Of a stretch of DNA of 64,000 nt, positions 1 to 8,502 are shown piece after piece; position 1 is the stretch's first letter; the number at the start of each line of letters is the position of its first letter. Below the pieces are notes generated by a model. That model was not told where the DNA came from. It was given only the letters and a program-made list of their open reading frames with translations, and searched no databases. This DNA comes from DATAES01 sp963721305 (lineage in GTDB: Bacteria; Actinomycetota; Acidimicrobiia; Acidimicrobiales; JACDCH01): the NCBI GenBank assembly GCA_963721305.1, contig CAVRIR010000004.1, positions 620,001 to 684,000 of the forward strand, in the 5' to 3' direction. The translations under genes were made by a program, and so were the position numbers.

Positions 1-1
1 T

Positions 2-85
2 CACGACGGTGGTCAGATCCCGGATGACGTGGCGGAAGCCACGGTCGTGCAGCTCGTCACGGCTGGCCTGATCGGAGACACATGA
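2..85 (+). CDS. 3' end of an unidentified gene (partial)
   Basis: An open frame enters from the left edge and stops at a TGA at 83-85. That stop overlaps the ATG of the next gene in an ATGA junction, which is typical of translational coupling. Only the last 27 residues are visible and they carry no recognisable motif. The junction is the main reason to believe the frame is real. Function unknown. Confidence 0.45.
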   Translation, partial: HDGGQIPDDVAEATVVQLVTAGLIGDT

Positions 86-1497
86 CGCGCGTCGCGCTCG
101 CTCGATCGGTTTGGCTCGTTGCCGGCGCAACAGTGCTCTTCCACTTCGCGACCGCGACGATCTACAGCTACCACCGCGACGAGGTCTATTACCTCGCGTC
201 GGGCCGGCGGCTCGCGTGGGGCTACGTCGATCATCCGCCGATCACACCGTTCCTCTATCGCGTGAGCGACTCGCTCTTCGGTTCGTCCCTGTTCGGATTG
301 CGGATCATCCCCGCCTGCTTGCACGGCGGGCTCGTCGTCATCACCGCGCTGCTCGCCCGTGAGCTCGGCGCGAGCGGTCGCGGGCAGATCGCGGCGGCGA
401 TCGCGGCTGCCATCGCGCCGATGTTGCTGACCACAGGTCACTTCCTCACGACCGTGACTCCCGAGCTGCTGGCGTGGTCCGGCATCGCCTTGTTCGTCAT
501 CCGGTTGTTGAACGGTGGCGATCCGCGGTGGTGGCTCGCGGTCGGCGCGGTGGTCGGGCTCGGCCTGCTCGACAAGTGGACGACGGGCTTCTTGTTGGTG
601 GGGCTCGCGGTCGGACTGCTGCTCGTTCCGGAACGAACCATCTTGTGGACGCCGTGGCTCGTCGGGGGTGTCGCGCTCGCGTTCGTGATCTGGTTGCCGA
701 ACCTCTTGTGGCAGGCGCAGCACGGGTGGCCACAGTTGGAGGTCGCTCGCGGCCTGCGCAATCCGACGGAGGCGTTGTTCACCGCGCCCGGGTCGATCGT
801 CTTGTGCGGCGCGGCGGCCATCCTTGCCGTCCCCGGACTGTGGTGGTTGATCCGATCGGCCGACGCGTCGCACTACCGCTCGCTCGCGATCGCGTTCGGC
901 GTCATCGTCCTGCTCGTGACCGTCACGCAGGGCAAGCCGTACTACGCAGGTGTGTTCACGCCCGTGCTGTTCGCCGCCGGTGCCGCCGCTGGGGTGACGA
1001 TCTCGAACACGTGGATCGCGGCGATGGCGGTGTGGGGCATCGCAAGCATCCCGGTCGCGATCCCGATCCTGCCGACGCAGACGGCCGACGGCATCCGCCA
1101 CGTGAACAAGGAGATCGGCGAGATGGTCGGGTGGCCGCAGTTCGTCGCCTCCGTCGACGGTGTGTACTCGCAACACCCGGGCGCGACGATCCTGACGAGC
1201 AACTACTCGGAGGCGGGCAGCATCGAGTTGCTCGGTGCGTCAGACGGCATGCCGCAACCGATCAGCGGCCACATGACGTACTGGTACTGGGGCCATCCGG
1301 CCGGACGCTCGGCCGAGACGATCGTCGTCGGCTACGACAAGTCGGACCTGGACCGATGGTTCGGCGACGTCGAGCTCGCGGCGACCTTCCATTCACCGGA
1401 CGGCGTCCACAACGAAGAAGACGGCGTGTCGATCTGGGTCTGTCGCGATCAGCTCGCGGACTGGGATCAGATCTGGCCGCAGCTTCGTCACTTCTGA
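82..1497 (+). CDS. GT39-type membrane glycosyltransferase
   Basis: A 471-residue polytopic membrane protein resembling the ArnT/PMT (GT39, PMT_2) family, which transfers sugars from polyprenyl-phosphate donors on the outer face of the membrane. The first transmembrane segment is followed by an Asp-Glu pair (residues 33-34), the hallmark catalytic position of GT-C enzymes. A GYVDHPP segment (47-53), also typical of bacterial members, comes next. Several further hydrophobic segments follow and the C-terminal 120 residues form a soluble domain. The ATG overlaps the stop of the upstream gene. The acceptor cannot be predicted. Family call is firm; substrate is unknown. Confidence 0.85.
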   Translation: MTRVALARSVWLVAGATVLFHFATATIYSYHRDEVYYLASGRRLAWGYVDHPPITPFLYRVSDSLFGSSLFGLRIIPACLHGGLVVITALLARELGASGRGQIAAAIAAAIAPMLLTTGHFLTTVTPELLAWSGIALFVIRLLNGGDPRWWLAVGAVVGLGLLDKWTTGFLLVGLAVGLLLVPERTILWTPWLVGGVALAFVIWLPNLLWQAQHGWPQLEVARGLRNPTEALFTAPGSIVLCGAAAILAVPGLWWLIRSADASHYRSLAIAFGVIVLLVTVTQGKPYYAGVFTPVLFAAGAAAGVTISNTWIAAMAVWGIASIPVAIPILPTQTADGIRHVNKEIGEMVGWPQFVASVDGVYSQHPGATILTSNYSEAGSIELLGASDGMPQPISGHMTYWYWGHPAGRSAETIVVGYDKSDLDRWFGDVELAATFHSPDGVHNEEDGVSIWVCRDQLADWDQIWPQLRHF

Positions 1498-1557
1498 GCC
1501 AGGTCTGAGGAGGGGTGCATCCGGGGCGGCGGGTCCGGCGGTCTGTACAACTTCGCG

Positions 1558-2825
1558 ATGACCGCCATGCAGACGCTGCCTTCGATGCGCTCGGAGCAGG
1601 TCAAGCAACGACAGCTCACGATCACCAAGCGGCGCGCGACCGCGCTGCTCGGCGCAGTGACGCTCGGGTTCCTGGTCGTGACGCTGTGGGGCGGCGACGG
1701 CACGTTCGCGGGGTACGTGCAGGCGACGGCAGAGGCGTCGATGGTGGGCGGGCTCGCCGACTGGTTCGCCGTGACCGCGCTGTTCCGCCATCCGCTCGGC
1801 ATCCCGATCCCGCACACCGCGATCATCGTGGAGCGCAAGCAGCAGTTCGGTGAGACGCTCGGCGCGTTCATCCAGGACACGTTCCTGACGCGCGATGTCG
1901 TCATCGACCGGCTACGCGGTGCCGGCGTCGTCACGCGCGCGGCCGATTGGCTCACTCGGCCGGCGAACGCCGACCGACTTGCCGGCCATGTGCTCGACGG
2001 CGCCGTCGTCGTCGCCGACCTCGTACGCGACGAGGACGTGCACACTGCGATCGACGCGATGGTGCGCGATCGCATCGAGTCGACGCCGCTCGCGCCGCTC
2101 GCCGGTCGCACGCTTCGTTTCGTCACGCAGGACGGACGCCACGACGAGCTCGTCGACGCCGCGTTGCGCGGTCTCGATTCCTACCTGGACGAGCATCGCG
2201 ACGAGTTCCGCATGCGTCTGGCCCAGCAGGCGCCGTGGTGGCTGCCGGGCGCGGTCGAGGACCGGATCTTCGAGCGCCTGCTCGACGGCGCACGCTCGTT
2301 GTTGGAGGCCATGGCCGAAGACCCCGATCACGAGGTGCGCCAACAGCTCGACGAGCGGCTGCTGCAGCTCGCGAACGACCTCGAGACGTCACCGGATCTG
2401 CTGGCGAAGGGCGAGCAGATCAAGCACGACCTGTTGGATCAGCCCGCGTTGCGCGCGTGGACGTCGTCCGTGTGGGGCGATGTCAAAGCGGCGTTGCGCG
2501 CGCAGGCGGCGAACCCCGACTCGATGCTGCGTCAACGTCTCGCTGACGCCTTCCGCACCGCGGGGCGCGGCTCCAGGACGACCCGGTGCTGGCGGCCAAG
2601 GCGCAGGAGGGAGTCGAATCCGGCGTCGGGTACATCGCCGATCACTTCAACGGCGAGATCGCCACCCTGGTGAGCGGCACCATCGAACGTTGGGACGGCA
2701 AAGAGGCGTCCCGCCGCCTCGAGCTCCTCCTCGGACCGGACCTTCAGTACATCCGCATCAACGGCACGGTGGTCGGCGGCCTCGCCGGACTCGTCCTCCA
2801 CGCCCTCGCCAACACCCTCCACTGA
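1558..2825 (+). CDS. DUF445 family membrane-associated protein, frame broken once
   Basis: The N-terminal hydrophobic segment and the MVGGLADWFAVTALFRHPLG block are characteristic of DUF445 proteins, whose function is poorly known. The product would be about 422 residues. The first frame runs to about 2565 and the C-terminal part (LQDDPVLAAKAQEG and onward to 2825) continues in another frame. Adding one G to the GGGG run at 2562-2565 joins them as TAGARLQDDP without a gap, so a one-base deletion, probably a sequence error, explains the break. A hairpin repeat follows the stop. Alternative: a recent pseudogene. Confidence 0.8.
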
Positions 2826-2835
2826 CCCCAGAACT

Positions 2836-2885
2836 GAATGTTGGATGGAAACGGGCGCTATGGCGCCCGTTTCTCCCCGGAGTTC
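2836..2885 (+). repeat. Dispersed hairpin repeat, copy 1
   Basis: A 50-bp element beginning GAATGTTGGATG and ending CCCCGGAGTTC. It contains an 11-bp perfect stem (GAAACGGGCGC at 2848-2858 with GCGCCCGTTTC at 2863-2873) around a 4-nt loop. It sits between the converging ends of the DUF445 gene and the HMG-CoA lyase gene, so it can end transcription from either side. Closely similar copies lie at 47463, 57206 and 61409 (inverted). Confidence 0.85.
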
Positions 2886-3780
2886 ACGCCGGAGCGGTGG
2901 CGGGGAAGCGGCCGGCCTTGCTGAGCAGGCCGGGGACGCGCTTGCCGAGCTTGACCTCGATCCACGGGACGATCGACGCGAGCGCGTCGAGGTCGAGCCC
3001 CGTGGCGATCCCCATACGCTCGAGCATGTAGGCGAGATCCTCGGTCGGGATGTTGCCCGTCGCGTTCGGCGCGAAAGGACAACCGCCGATGCCACCGAGG
3101 CTGGCGTCGAGCGCGGCGACCCCGGCTTCCACCGCGGCGTATGCATTCGCGATACCCGTGTTGCGCGTGTTGTGGAAGTGGGCGCGCAGCGTCGCGCCGT
3201 CGCGCACTGCATCCGCAGCCCCGATTCGCTCCGTCACGTCGGTCGGCGCCGCCACGCCGATGGTGTCAGCCAACGCGATCTCCGTTGCGCCCGCGGCAGC
3301 GCCCCGTCGCACGATCTCGACGACGCGCTCGACCGGAACCTCGCCCTCGTACGGGCAACCGAATGCGGTCGAGATCGTCAACGTGGCGCGCATGCCTGCG
3401 TCTCGCGCGAGCGGCGCGATGTCCTCGAACACCGCGACGGTCTCGTCACTCGTCGCGCCCTGGTTGCGTGTCGCGAACGTGTCGGTCGTGACGGCGACGA
3501 CATTGATCTCACGCATACCTGCTTCGGCGGCGCGCTCGAACCCGCGGCGGTTGAGGACGAGACCGATGTACCCGACGTCGTCGCGCGCCGGCAGTCCGGC
3601 GAGCACTCCCTCGGCGTCGGCCATCTGCGGCACCCGCTTCGGATTCACGAAGCTGCACACCTCGATGCGTCGGACGCCGGCGTCGACCGCTCGAGTGATG
3701 AGTTCGACCTTGGTGTCGGTGTCGAGCAGCACGTCCTCGGACTGCAGGCCGTCCCGAGGTGAGACCTCCACGATTTCCAC
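2884..3780 (-). CDS. mvaB: Hydroxymethylglutaryl-CoA lyase
   Basis: A 298-residue TIM-barrel enzyme of the HMGL-like family, expected to cleave HMG-CoA to acetyl-CoA and acetoacetate at the end of leucine degradation. Visible landmarks are SPRDGLQ (residues 7-13, metal and substrate binding), AHFHNTRNTG (metal-binding histidines) and the GGIGGCPFAPNATGN signature with the catalytic cysteine near the C-terminal end. The length matches bacterial HMG-CoA lyases. No other leucine-degradation gene is adjacent. A related acyl-CoA lyase with another substrate is possible but less likely. Confidence 0.88.
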   Translation of the reverse strand: MEIVEVSPRDGLQSEDVLLDTDTKVELITRAVDAGVRRIEVCSFVNPKRVPQMADAEGVLAGLPARDDVGYIGLVLNRRGFERAAEAGMREINVVAVTTDTFATRNQGATSDETVAVFEDIAPLARDAGMRATLTISTAFGCPYEGEVPVERVVEIVRRGAAAGATEIALADTIGVAAPTDVTERIGAADAVRDGATLRAHFHNTRNTGIANAYAAVEAGVAALDASLGGIGGCPFAPNATGNIPTEDLAYMLERMGIATGLDLDALASIVPWIEVKLGKRVPGLLSKAGRFPATAPA

Positions 3781-3859
3781 GTCTCAATCTTGCCTTGACG
3801 GCGGGCGCAAAGGTTGACGAAGATGCATGAAAATCATCGAGACAACAGGAGTATCAACG

Positions 3860-4141
3860 ATGTCCATGCGCGTGCTCGCCGATCCGGTGGCCAAGGAGCG
3901 CATCCTGCAGTTCCGGTCCGTGCTCGACAGCGGCTTCATCGAAGCCATCCAGCGGTTGCTCGCGAGCGGCGACGACCTGACCCAGCCGTGTTACTGGGAC
4001 GGGCCGAAAGCGAAGGAGTTCCAGGCCATCTGGCCGGGCTTGCGACAATCGCTGCTCGACGCGCATCGCGACCTGTCCGAGCTCGCCGGGTCGATCGATC
4101 AGATCACGACCCAGATCATGATCGCGGGTGGCGGCGGTTGA
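3860..4141 (+). CDS. Small WXG100-like helical protein
   Basis: A 93-residue predicted helical protein. An AGGAG ribosome-binding site at 3847-3851 with 8-nt spacing supports ATG 3860. A central CYWDGPKAKEF segment resembles the W-x-G turn of WXG100 (ESAT-6/EsxA-like) proteins, with amphipathic helices on either side and the usual length of about 100 residues. No type VII secretion ATPase or partner gene is visible nearby. It could be a WXG100-fold protein acting outside secretion. Function is not established. Confidence 0.6.
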   Translation: MSMRVLADPVAKERILQFRSVLDSGFIEAIQRLLASGDDLTQPCYWDGPKAKEFQAIWPGLRQSLLDAHRDLSELAGSIDQITTQIMIAGGGG

Positions 4142-4163
4142 GACGTGTGCGACCGCGCGACTG

Positions 4164-4703
4164 CTACACCTGCCCGCCGAGGTCCTCGAGGAGGTTGAGC
4201 ATGTCGTTGGCGTGCTCCTCCTCGACGGCCAGGATCGTCTCGAGCAGGTTGCGCGTCGTCGGATCCTTGTCGTCGAGCCAGTGGATGATCTCGCTGTACG
4301 ACTCGATGGCGACGCGTTCGGCAACGAGGTCTTCGCGGATCATGTCGCCGAGCGAGTCGCCTTCGACGTACTCGGCATGGCTGCGCGATGTGATGCCGTC
4401 GGGGTTGAAGTTCGGCTCGCCCTGCAGCTGTGTGATGCGCAACGCGAGCTGGTCGGCATGACCTTGCTCTTCGGTCGCGTGCTGCAGGAACTCGGCGGCG
4501 GCGGCCTGGGCGATGATGCCCTGTGCCATGAAGTAGTGCCGCTTGTAGCGCAGCCAGCAGACGATCTCGGTCGCGAGCGCTTCGTTGAGCACCTCGATCA
4601 CCCGTGGGCGATCCGCGCCGTACGCCTCGGTGATCGGACCCTCTTCGATCTTGGCCCGGGCCCGTTCGCGCAGTGTCTGGATGTCAGTCAGGAACTCAGC
4701 CAC
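4164..4703 (-). CDS. Ferritin-like / bacterioferritin-type protein
   Basis: A 179-residue four-helix-bundle protein of the ferritin-like superfamily. Carboxylate-histidine motifs typical of di-iron ferroxidase centres are visible: EALATEI in helix A, EEQGHADQL in helix B, ERVAIESY in helix C and EEEHANDML in helix D. Its likely role is iron storage or peroxide detoxification in the cytoplasm. It is transcribed divergently from the oxidative-stress-type sigma factor that starts at 4760, consistent with a shared stress theme. It could equally be a bacterioferritin or a Dps-like ferritin; the sequence alone does not decide. Confidence 0.82.
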   Translation of the reverse strand: MAEFLTDIQTLRERARAKIEEGPITEAYGADRPRVIEVLNEALATEIVCWLRYKRHYFMAQGIIAQAAAAEFLQHATEEQGHADQLALRITQLQGEPNFNPDGITSRSHAEYVEGDSLGDMIREDLVAERVAIESYSEIIHWLDDKDPTTRNLLETILAVEEEHANDMLNLLEDLGGQV

Positions 4704-4728
4704 CGCGGAACCGTACCCCCCTGTCTCA

Positions 4729-4751
4729 CTGTCACACCCCGTTGCTAGGGT
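4729..4751 (+). promoter_or_regulatory. PafBC/RecA-independent damage-type promoter (candidate)
   Basis: CTGTCACAC (4729-4737), an 8-nt spacer and TAGGGT (4746-4751) match the layout of the mycobacterial RecA-independent DNA-damage promoter (TTGTCRGTG-N8-TAnnnT) in the 5' half, the spacing and the -10 pattern. A start about 7 nt further on would fall at about 4758, next to ATG 4760, giving a leaderless mRNA. A nearly identical site precedes radA. The match is by eye. Confidence 0.45.
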
Positions 4752-4759
4752 CGAGCGAA

Positions 4760-5320
4760 ATGGCTGATCAGGCGAAGTTCGCGGAGGAGGCGATGCCCTT
4801 CATGAGCTCGCTGTACGCGGCCGCCCTGCGCATGACCCGCAACGCCGCCGACGCCGAAGACCTGGTCCAAGAGACGTACCTCAGGGCCTACAGGGGTTTC
4901 GGCGGGTTCGAGGCGGGCACGAACCTCAAGGCCTGGCTCTACCGCATCCTGACGAACACGTACATCAACACGTACCGGGCGAAGAAGCGCCGGCCCGAAG
5001 AGTCCGACCTCGACGACGTCGAAGACCTGTACCTCTACCGGCGACTCGGCAGCCTCCAGCTCGCGTCGCTCGGCCGCAGCGCCGAGGAAGACCTCCTCGA
5101 GACCTACACCGACGACGAGGTGAAGGCCGCCATCGAGTCGCTGCCAGAGCAGTTCCGGATGGCCGTCCTGCTCGCCGACGTCGAGGGCTTCAGCTACAAG
5201 GAGATCGCGGAGATCCTCGACATCCCCATCGGGACGGTCATGAGCCGATTGCACCGGGGAAGAAAAGGTCTCCAGAAGAAGTTGTGGGAATTCGCTGTAG
5301 AAAGAGGGCTCGTAGCGTGA
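4760..5320 (+). CDS. sigR: ECF RNA polymerase sigma factor, SigR/SigH-like
   Basis: A 186-residue group-IV sigma factor. Region 2 spans about residues 10-85, with DAEDLVQETYLRAYRGF for core binding and -10 recognition. Region 4 spans about 125-180, with a SYKEIAEILDIPIGTVMSRLHRGRK helix-turn-helix (written here as a motif region, residues about 149-170). The next gene encodes a zinc anti-sigma factor with RsrA-type spacing, so the pair is probably a thiol-oxidation switch as in Streptomyces SigR/RsrA. ATG 4760 is chosen because it fits region 2 boundaries and the candidate leaderless promoter. The gene symbol is by family resemblance. Confidence 0.85.
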   Translation: MADQAKFAEEAMPFMSSLYAAALRMTRNAADAEDLVQETYLRAYRGFGGFEAGTNLKAWLYRILTNTYINTYRAKKRRPEESDLDDVEDLYLYRRLGSLQLASLGRSAEEDLLETYTDDEVKAAIESLPEQFRMAVLLADVEGFSYKEIAEILDIPIGTVMSRLHRGRKGLQKKLWEFAVERGLVA

Positions 5321-5349
5321 GCACTCTCGGGCTCGATTGAGGACTTGGT

Positions 5350-5601
5350 ATGGCTGAAGGCAACTGCGACGACGCACTGCACGAGCTCTACGAGTTCCTC
5401 GACGGCCAGCTCGACGATTCGCGCCGCCATGCCATCCAGCGTCATCTCGACGACTGCCCGCCTTGCTACGAGGCCTTCGACTTCGAGACCGAGCTGCGGA
5501 TCGTCATCGCGAAGAAGTGCCACGAGACGGTGCCTGACGCTCTGAAGCAGCGCATCGCCGACGCGATCCACCACGAGCCGCTGCACCCCGGCAGCACCTG
5601 A
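5350..5601 (+). CDS. rsrA: RsrA-like zinc-binding anti-sigma factor
   Basis: An 83-residue protein with the ZAS signature H32-x3-C36-x2-C39, an N-terminal Cys6 and a further Cys57. This mirrors RsrA, where disulfide formation releases zinc and the sigma factor. It begins 29 bp after the stop of the sigma gene, so the two form one operon. Length is slightly below Streptomyces RsrA (about 105 residues). Expected role: sequester the upstream sigma factor in the reduced cytoplasm and release it on thiol oxidation. The redox function is inferred from cysteine placement. Confidence 0.82.
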   Translation: MAEGNCDDALHELYEFLDGQLDDSRRHAIQRHLDDCPPCYEAFDFETELRIVIAKKCHETVPDALKQRIADAIHHEPLHPGST

Positions 5602-5638
5602 ATTCCGCCGCCACCTCACCGTCCCATACGATCCGGCC

Positions 5639-5776
5639 ATGTCCCTCGCGGCGGTCATCTGGCACTACTGGATCGGGCTGGTCTTCTTCGCTCTGTCGAT
5701 CCTCCTCGTCGTGGGCGTGATCATCGGCTACCTGGTCAAGGTGCAGTCGCTCAAGTACCCGAGGGCGCGCCGGTAG
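5639..5776 (+). CDS. Small single-span membrane protein
   Basis: A 45-residue open frame starting at ATG 5639, with one long hydrophobic stretch (about residues 10-35) and a basic tail ending KYPRARR. It lies between the anti-sigma gene and a metalloprotease gene on the same strand, and ends 9 nt before the next start, which suggests co-transcription. Codon usage is consistent with the neighbours. No function can be assigned; it may be a small membrane anchor or regulator. Confidence 0.6.
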   Translation: MSLAAVIWHYWIGLVFFALSILLVVGVIIGYLVKVQSLKYPRARR

Positions 5777-5785
5777 TCTCGTCCG

Positions 5786-6859
5786 GTGGCCGATCCCGTC
5801 GACTGGGCCCTCGCACAGCGGATCGCCGTCCGGGTCAGTGGTCGCGAGCCGTTCGCCGAGTCGTACCACTACGCATCGCTCGAGCCTGATTTCGCCGAGC
5901 TGACGCAGGAGGCCGAAGAGCTCGTCTACGAGGCCACCGGTTTGCGCTCGCTCGTCGGCCCCGCTCGTGCGCGCGTCACCGATCGGGCCGGATGGATCGG
6001 CGCGAACATCGCGTCGTTCTCGCGCCTGTTGCGTCCCCTCACGGACCGACTCGGTGAACGCGTCGGTGAGGGGCGCCTCGCGCCGCTCGCCCGTCGCGCC
6101 ACCGGCGCCGAGCTGGGCCTGATGCTCGGTTGGATGAGCACGAGAGTGCTCGGCCAGTACGACCTCCTCGTGATCGAGGAGGAGGATCCCGACGAACAGG
6201 ACGTCGTGTACTACGTCGGACCGAATGTGATCGCGCTCGAGAAGCGGTTCGCGTTCCCGCCCCGCGAGTTCCGGCTGTGGCTCGCGCTCCACGAGGTCAC
6301 GCACCGCGCCCAGTTCACGGGTGTTCCGTGGCTGCGCGAGCACTTCCTCTCGCTGGTCGAGCGCAGCATCGACGCGGTCGATCCGGATCCGGCGCGATTC
6401 CTGAATGCGCTGCGTCGCTACGTCGAGAGCTCGCGTGAAGGGCACAACCCGTTGGAGGACGGCGGGCTGGTCGCGCTGCTCGCCAGCGAGGAGCAGGGCG
6501 AGGTGCTGCGGTCGATCAGCGGGATGATGAGCCTGCTCGAAGGGCACGGCGACGTCACGATGGATCGAGCGGGCAAGGGTCGCATCCCCAGCGCCGAGCG
6601 CTTCAGTCGGGTGCTGCACCAGCGGCGTCAGACCGGCAGCCCGATCGCCAGGCTGCTGCAACGGCTGCTCGGCCTCGAGGCGAAGTTCAACCAGTACGAG
6701 CAAGGCGAGCGCTTCATCCACACCGTGGAGGCCGCCGGCGGACCCGCGTTGCTGAATCGAGCGTTCGAGGAGCCAGCGAACCTGCCCGACCTCAATGAGA
6801 TCCGCGACCCCGACTCGTGGATTCGGCGGGTGGGGGTCGATACGTCGATCAGGGTCTGA
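5786..6859 (+). CDS. Zincin-like metalloprotease (DUF2342 / F420-associated family)
   Basis: A 357-residue protein with HEVTHRAQF (about residues 170-178), an HExxH zinc motif embedded in the pattern of the actinobacterial DUF2342 family, which is often annotated as F420-biosynthesis-associated. A downstream glutamate-rich helix (SLVERSID) supplies a possible third ligand. Start GTG 5786 lies 9 nt after the small membrane-protein stop. No F420 biosynthesis gene is in the window, so the label reflects only family naming. It is a probable cytoplasmic metalloprotease of unknown target. Confidence 0.75.
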   Translation: MADPVDWALAQRIAVRVSGREPFAESYHYASLEPDFAELTQEAEELVYEATGLRSLVGPARARVTDRAGWIGANIASFSRLLRPLTDRLGERVGEGRLAPLARRATGAELGLMLGWMSTRVLGQYDLLVIEEEDPDEQDVVYYVGPNVIALEKRFAFPPREFRLWLALHEVTHRAQFTGVPWLREHFLSLVERSIDAVDPDPARFLNALRRYVESSREGHNPLEDGGLVALLASEEQGEVLRSISGMMSLLEGHGDVTMDRAGKGRIPSAERFSRVLHQRRQTGSPIARLLQRLLGLEAKFNQYEQGERFIHTVEAAGGPALLNRAFEEPANLPDLNEIRDPDSWIRRVGVDTSIRV

Positions 6860-6864
6860 CGATC

Positions 6865-7615
6865 GTGGCGACGATCCTCGTTGTCGACGACGAACCGGAC
6901 ATCCGGCTCCTCACGAAGCTCAACCTCGAACGCGACGGTCACGAGGTCATCACCGCGACGAACGGGGAAGAGGCGCTCGACGCGGTGTCGCACTTCGCCA
7001 CCCGACCTGATCGTGCTCGACGTGATGATGCCGAAGGTCGACGGTTGGGGCGTGCTCGAGCAGTTGAAGCACGCGATCGACAAGCCGATCAACGAGATCC
7101 CTGTGATCCTCCTCACCGCGCTCGGCGCCCCCTTGGATCGGGTGAAGGGTGGCATCGAAGGCGCGGTGCAGTACCTCACGAAGCCGACGGACCTCGAAGT
7201 CCTGCGTGTCGCGGTGGCCGACGCGCTGGCCGGACCCGAGATCGCCCAACGGCGAAAGGCGCAGAACAACGCCCTCGAGATGCTGGCGCGGATCGAGCGC
7301 AATGCAGCACCGACAGAGATCGACCTCACGCCCAGACCGAGGCTCAGCGCGCTCGAGCGAGGGCCCGGACCGGTCCGCGTGGAGCCGGAGGTCTCCGTGC
7401 AGATCGGCGAGGAGCGGCTCGCCTCCCTGACCGCCAAGCAGCGCCAGCTCCTCCACGTCGTGTCGGCGTCGCCGACGGTCATGGAGGCGGCCGGTGCGCT
7501 GGGCATGAGCCGCTCGAACGTGTACGCCAGCCTGCGGCGCATCAATCGCAAGCTCGGCACGCGATCGGTGCGCGAGCTGCTCGAGCTCGTGCGTTCCGGC
7601 GATGTGACGATCTGA
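6865..7615 (+). CDS. Two-component response regulator with C-terminal HTH, frame broken once
   Basis: The receiver domain starts at GTG 6865 (ILVVDDEPDIRLLTKLNLE, acidic pocket) and runs in one frame to about 7000. The phosphoacceptor region LIVLDVMMPKVDGWG continues in the next frame, followed by the T/K switch residues (ILLTALGAP, YLTKPTDLE). The C-terminal 60 residues contain an LTAKQRQLLHVV and MSRSNVYASLRRINRKLG helix-turn-helix. Removing one C at 6998-6999 gives HFAPDLIVLD, the canonical sequence, so the frame break looks artefactual. Product about 249 residues. No cognate histidine kinase is in the window. Confidence 0.78.
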
Positions 7616-7620
7616 CCTCC

Positions 7621-8490
7621 GTGGAGCCGGTCGACCTGCTCGTGAGGTGCACGTTCCCCGCAGCCGGCACGCCGGTCACCTGCGCGGTCTCCGGGGGACC
7701 GGACTCCATGGCACTGCTCGTCCTGGCGGCGGCCGCCGGTTGTGACGTCACCGCGGTGCACGTCGACCACGCTCTACGACCCGGATCCGACGCCGAAGGC
7801 GACGTCGTCGCCGCCGCGGCGCGCCGCTTCGGTGCCGCGTTCGAAGCTCGTCGTGCCGTCGTCGCGCCCGGCGCCGACCTCGAAGCACGGGCTCGCGCCG
7901 CTCGGTATTCGGTCCTCCCGACCGGAGTTCTGACCGGCCACACCGCCGATGACCAAGCGGAGACCGTCCTGCTCAATCTCATGCGAGGAGCGGGACTCGA
8001 CGGTCTGCAGGGCATGGCCATCGCGTCTCGTCCCTTGGTACGGCTCCGTCGCGCCGAGACGCGCGCGTTGTGCGACGCGCTGCACATCGAGGCGGTCGAC
8101 GATCCGACCAACGGCGACCCGAACATCCGCCGCAATCGCGTCCGGCACGAGTTGTTGCCGTTGCTCGACGCGATCGCGCAGCGAGACGTGGCCGCCGTCA
8201 TCGCGCGTCAGTCCGACCTCGTGCGTGACGACGTGTCGTTGCTCGACGAGTTGGCGTCGGCGATCGATCCGACCGACGCGGCGTCCGTTGCGAACGCGCC
8301 GGTTGCCCTGGCTCGGCGAGCGGTGCGCGCGTGGCTGCGGTGCGGCACCGATGCCGAGCATCATCCCCCTGATGCCGCAACCGTCGAGCGCGTCCTTGCC
8401 GTCGCGCGCGGCGATGCGAAGGGCACGGACGTCGGTGGGGGGCGGCGCGTGACACGGTCGCGAGGGCGCCTCTCCGTCACGACCATTTAG
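7621..8490 (+). CDS. tilS: tRNA(Ile)-lysidine synthetase
   Basis: A 289-residue N-type ATP pyrophosphatase. SGGPDS at residues 24-29 is the PP-loop, followed by HVDHALRPGSDAEG and GHTADDQAETVLLNLMRG, both diagnostic for TilS, which installs lysidine at C34 of the AUA-reading tRNA-Ile. GTG 7621 gives the expected short N-terminus. The protein is at the short end of the family. It is followed directly by hpt and ftsH, the usual actinobacterial arrangement. Confidence 0.88.
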   Translation: MEPVDLLVRCTFPAAGTPVTCAVSGGPDSMALLVLAAAAGCDVTAVHVDHALRPGSDAEGDVVAAAARRFGAAFEARRAVVAPGADLEARARAARYSVLPTGVLTGHTADDQAETVLLNLMRGAGLDGLQGMAIASRPLVRLRRAETRALCDALHIEAVDDPTNGDPNIRRNRVRHELLPLLDAIAQRDVAAVIARQSDLVRDDVSLLDELASAIDPTDAASVANAPVALARRAVRAWLRCGTDAEHHPPDAATVERVLAVARGDAKGTDVGGGRRVTRSRGRLSVTTI

Positions 8491-8502
8491 AGTCGTCGCC
8501 GC

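Noticed and set aside
13..1176. Long minus-strand frame of 387 codons opposite the first glycosyltransferase gene
   Set aside because: Arg/Asp/Gly-rich low-complexity translation typical of antisense frames in GC-rich DNA; the plus-strand membrane protein has family motifs.
4707..4743. SigR-type autoregulatory promoter (GGAAT-N18-GTT) before the sigma gene
   Set aside because: GGAAC at 4707 is followed by GTC, not GTT, at N18, and the GTT at 4741 is at the wrong distance.
6817..8490. Apparent response regulator-TilS fusion in one frame
   Set aside because: The middle of the translation is Arg-rich nonsense; the real receiver domain continues in another frame, and tilS has its own GTG at 7621.
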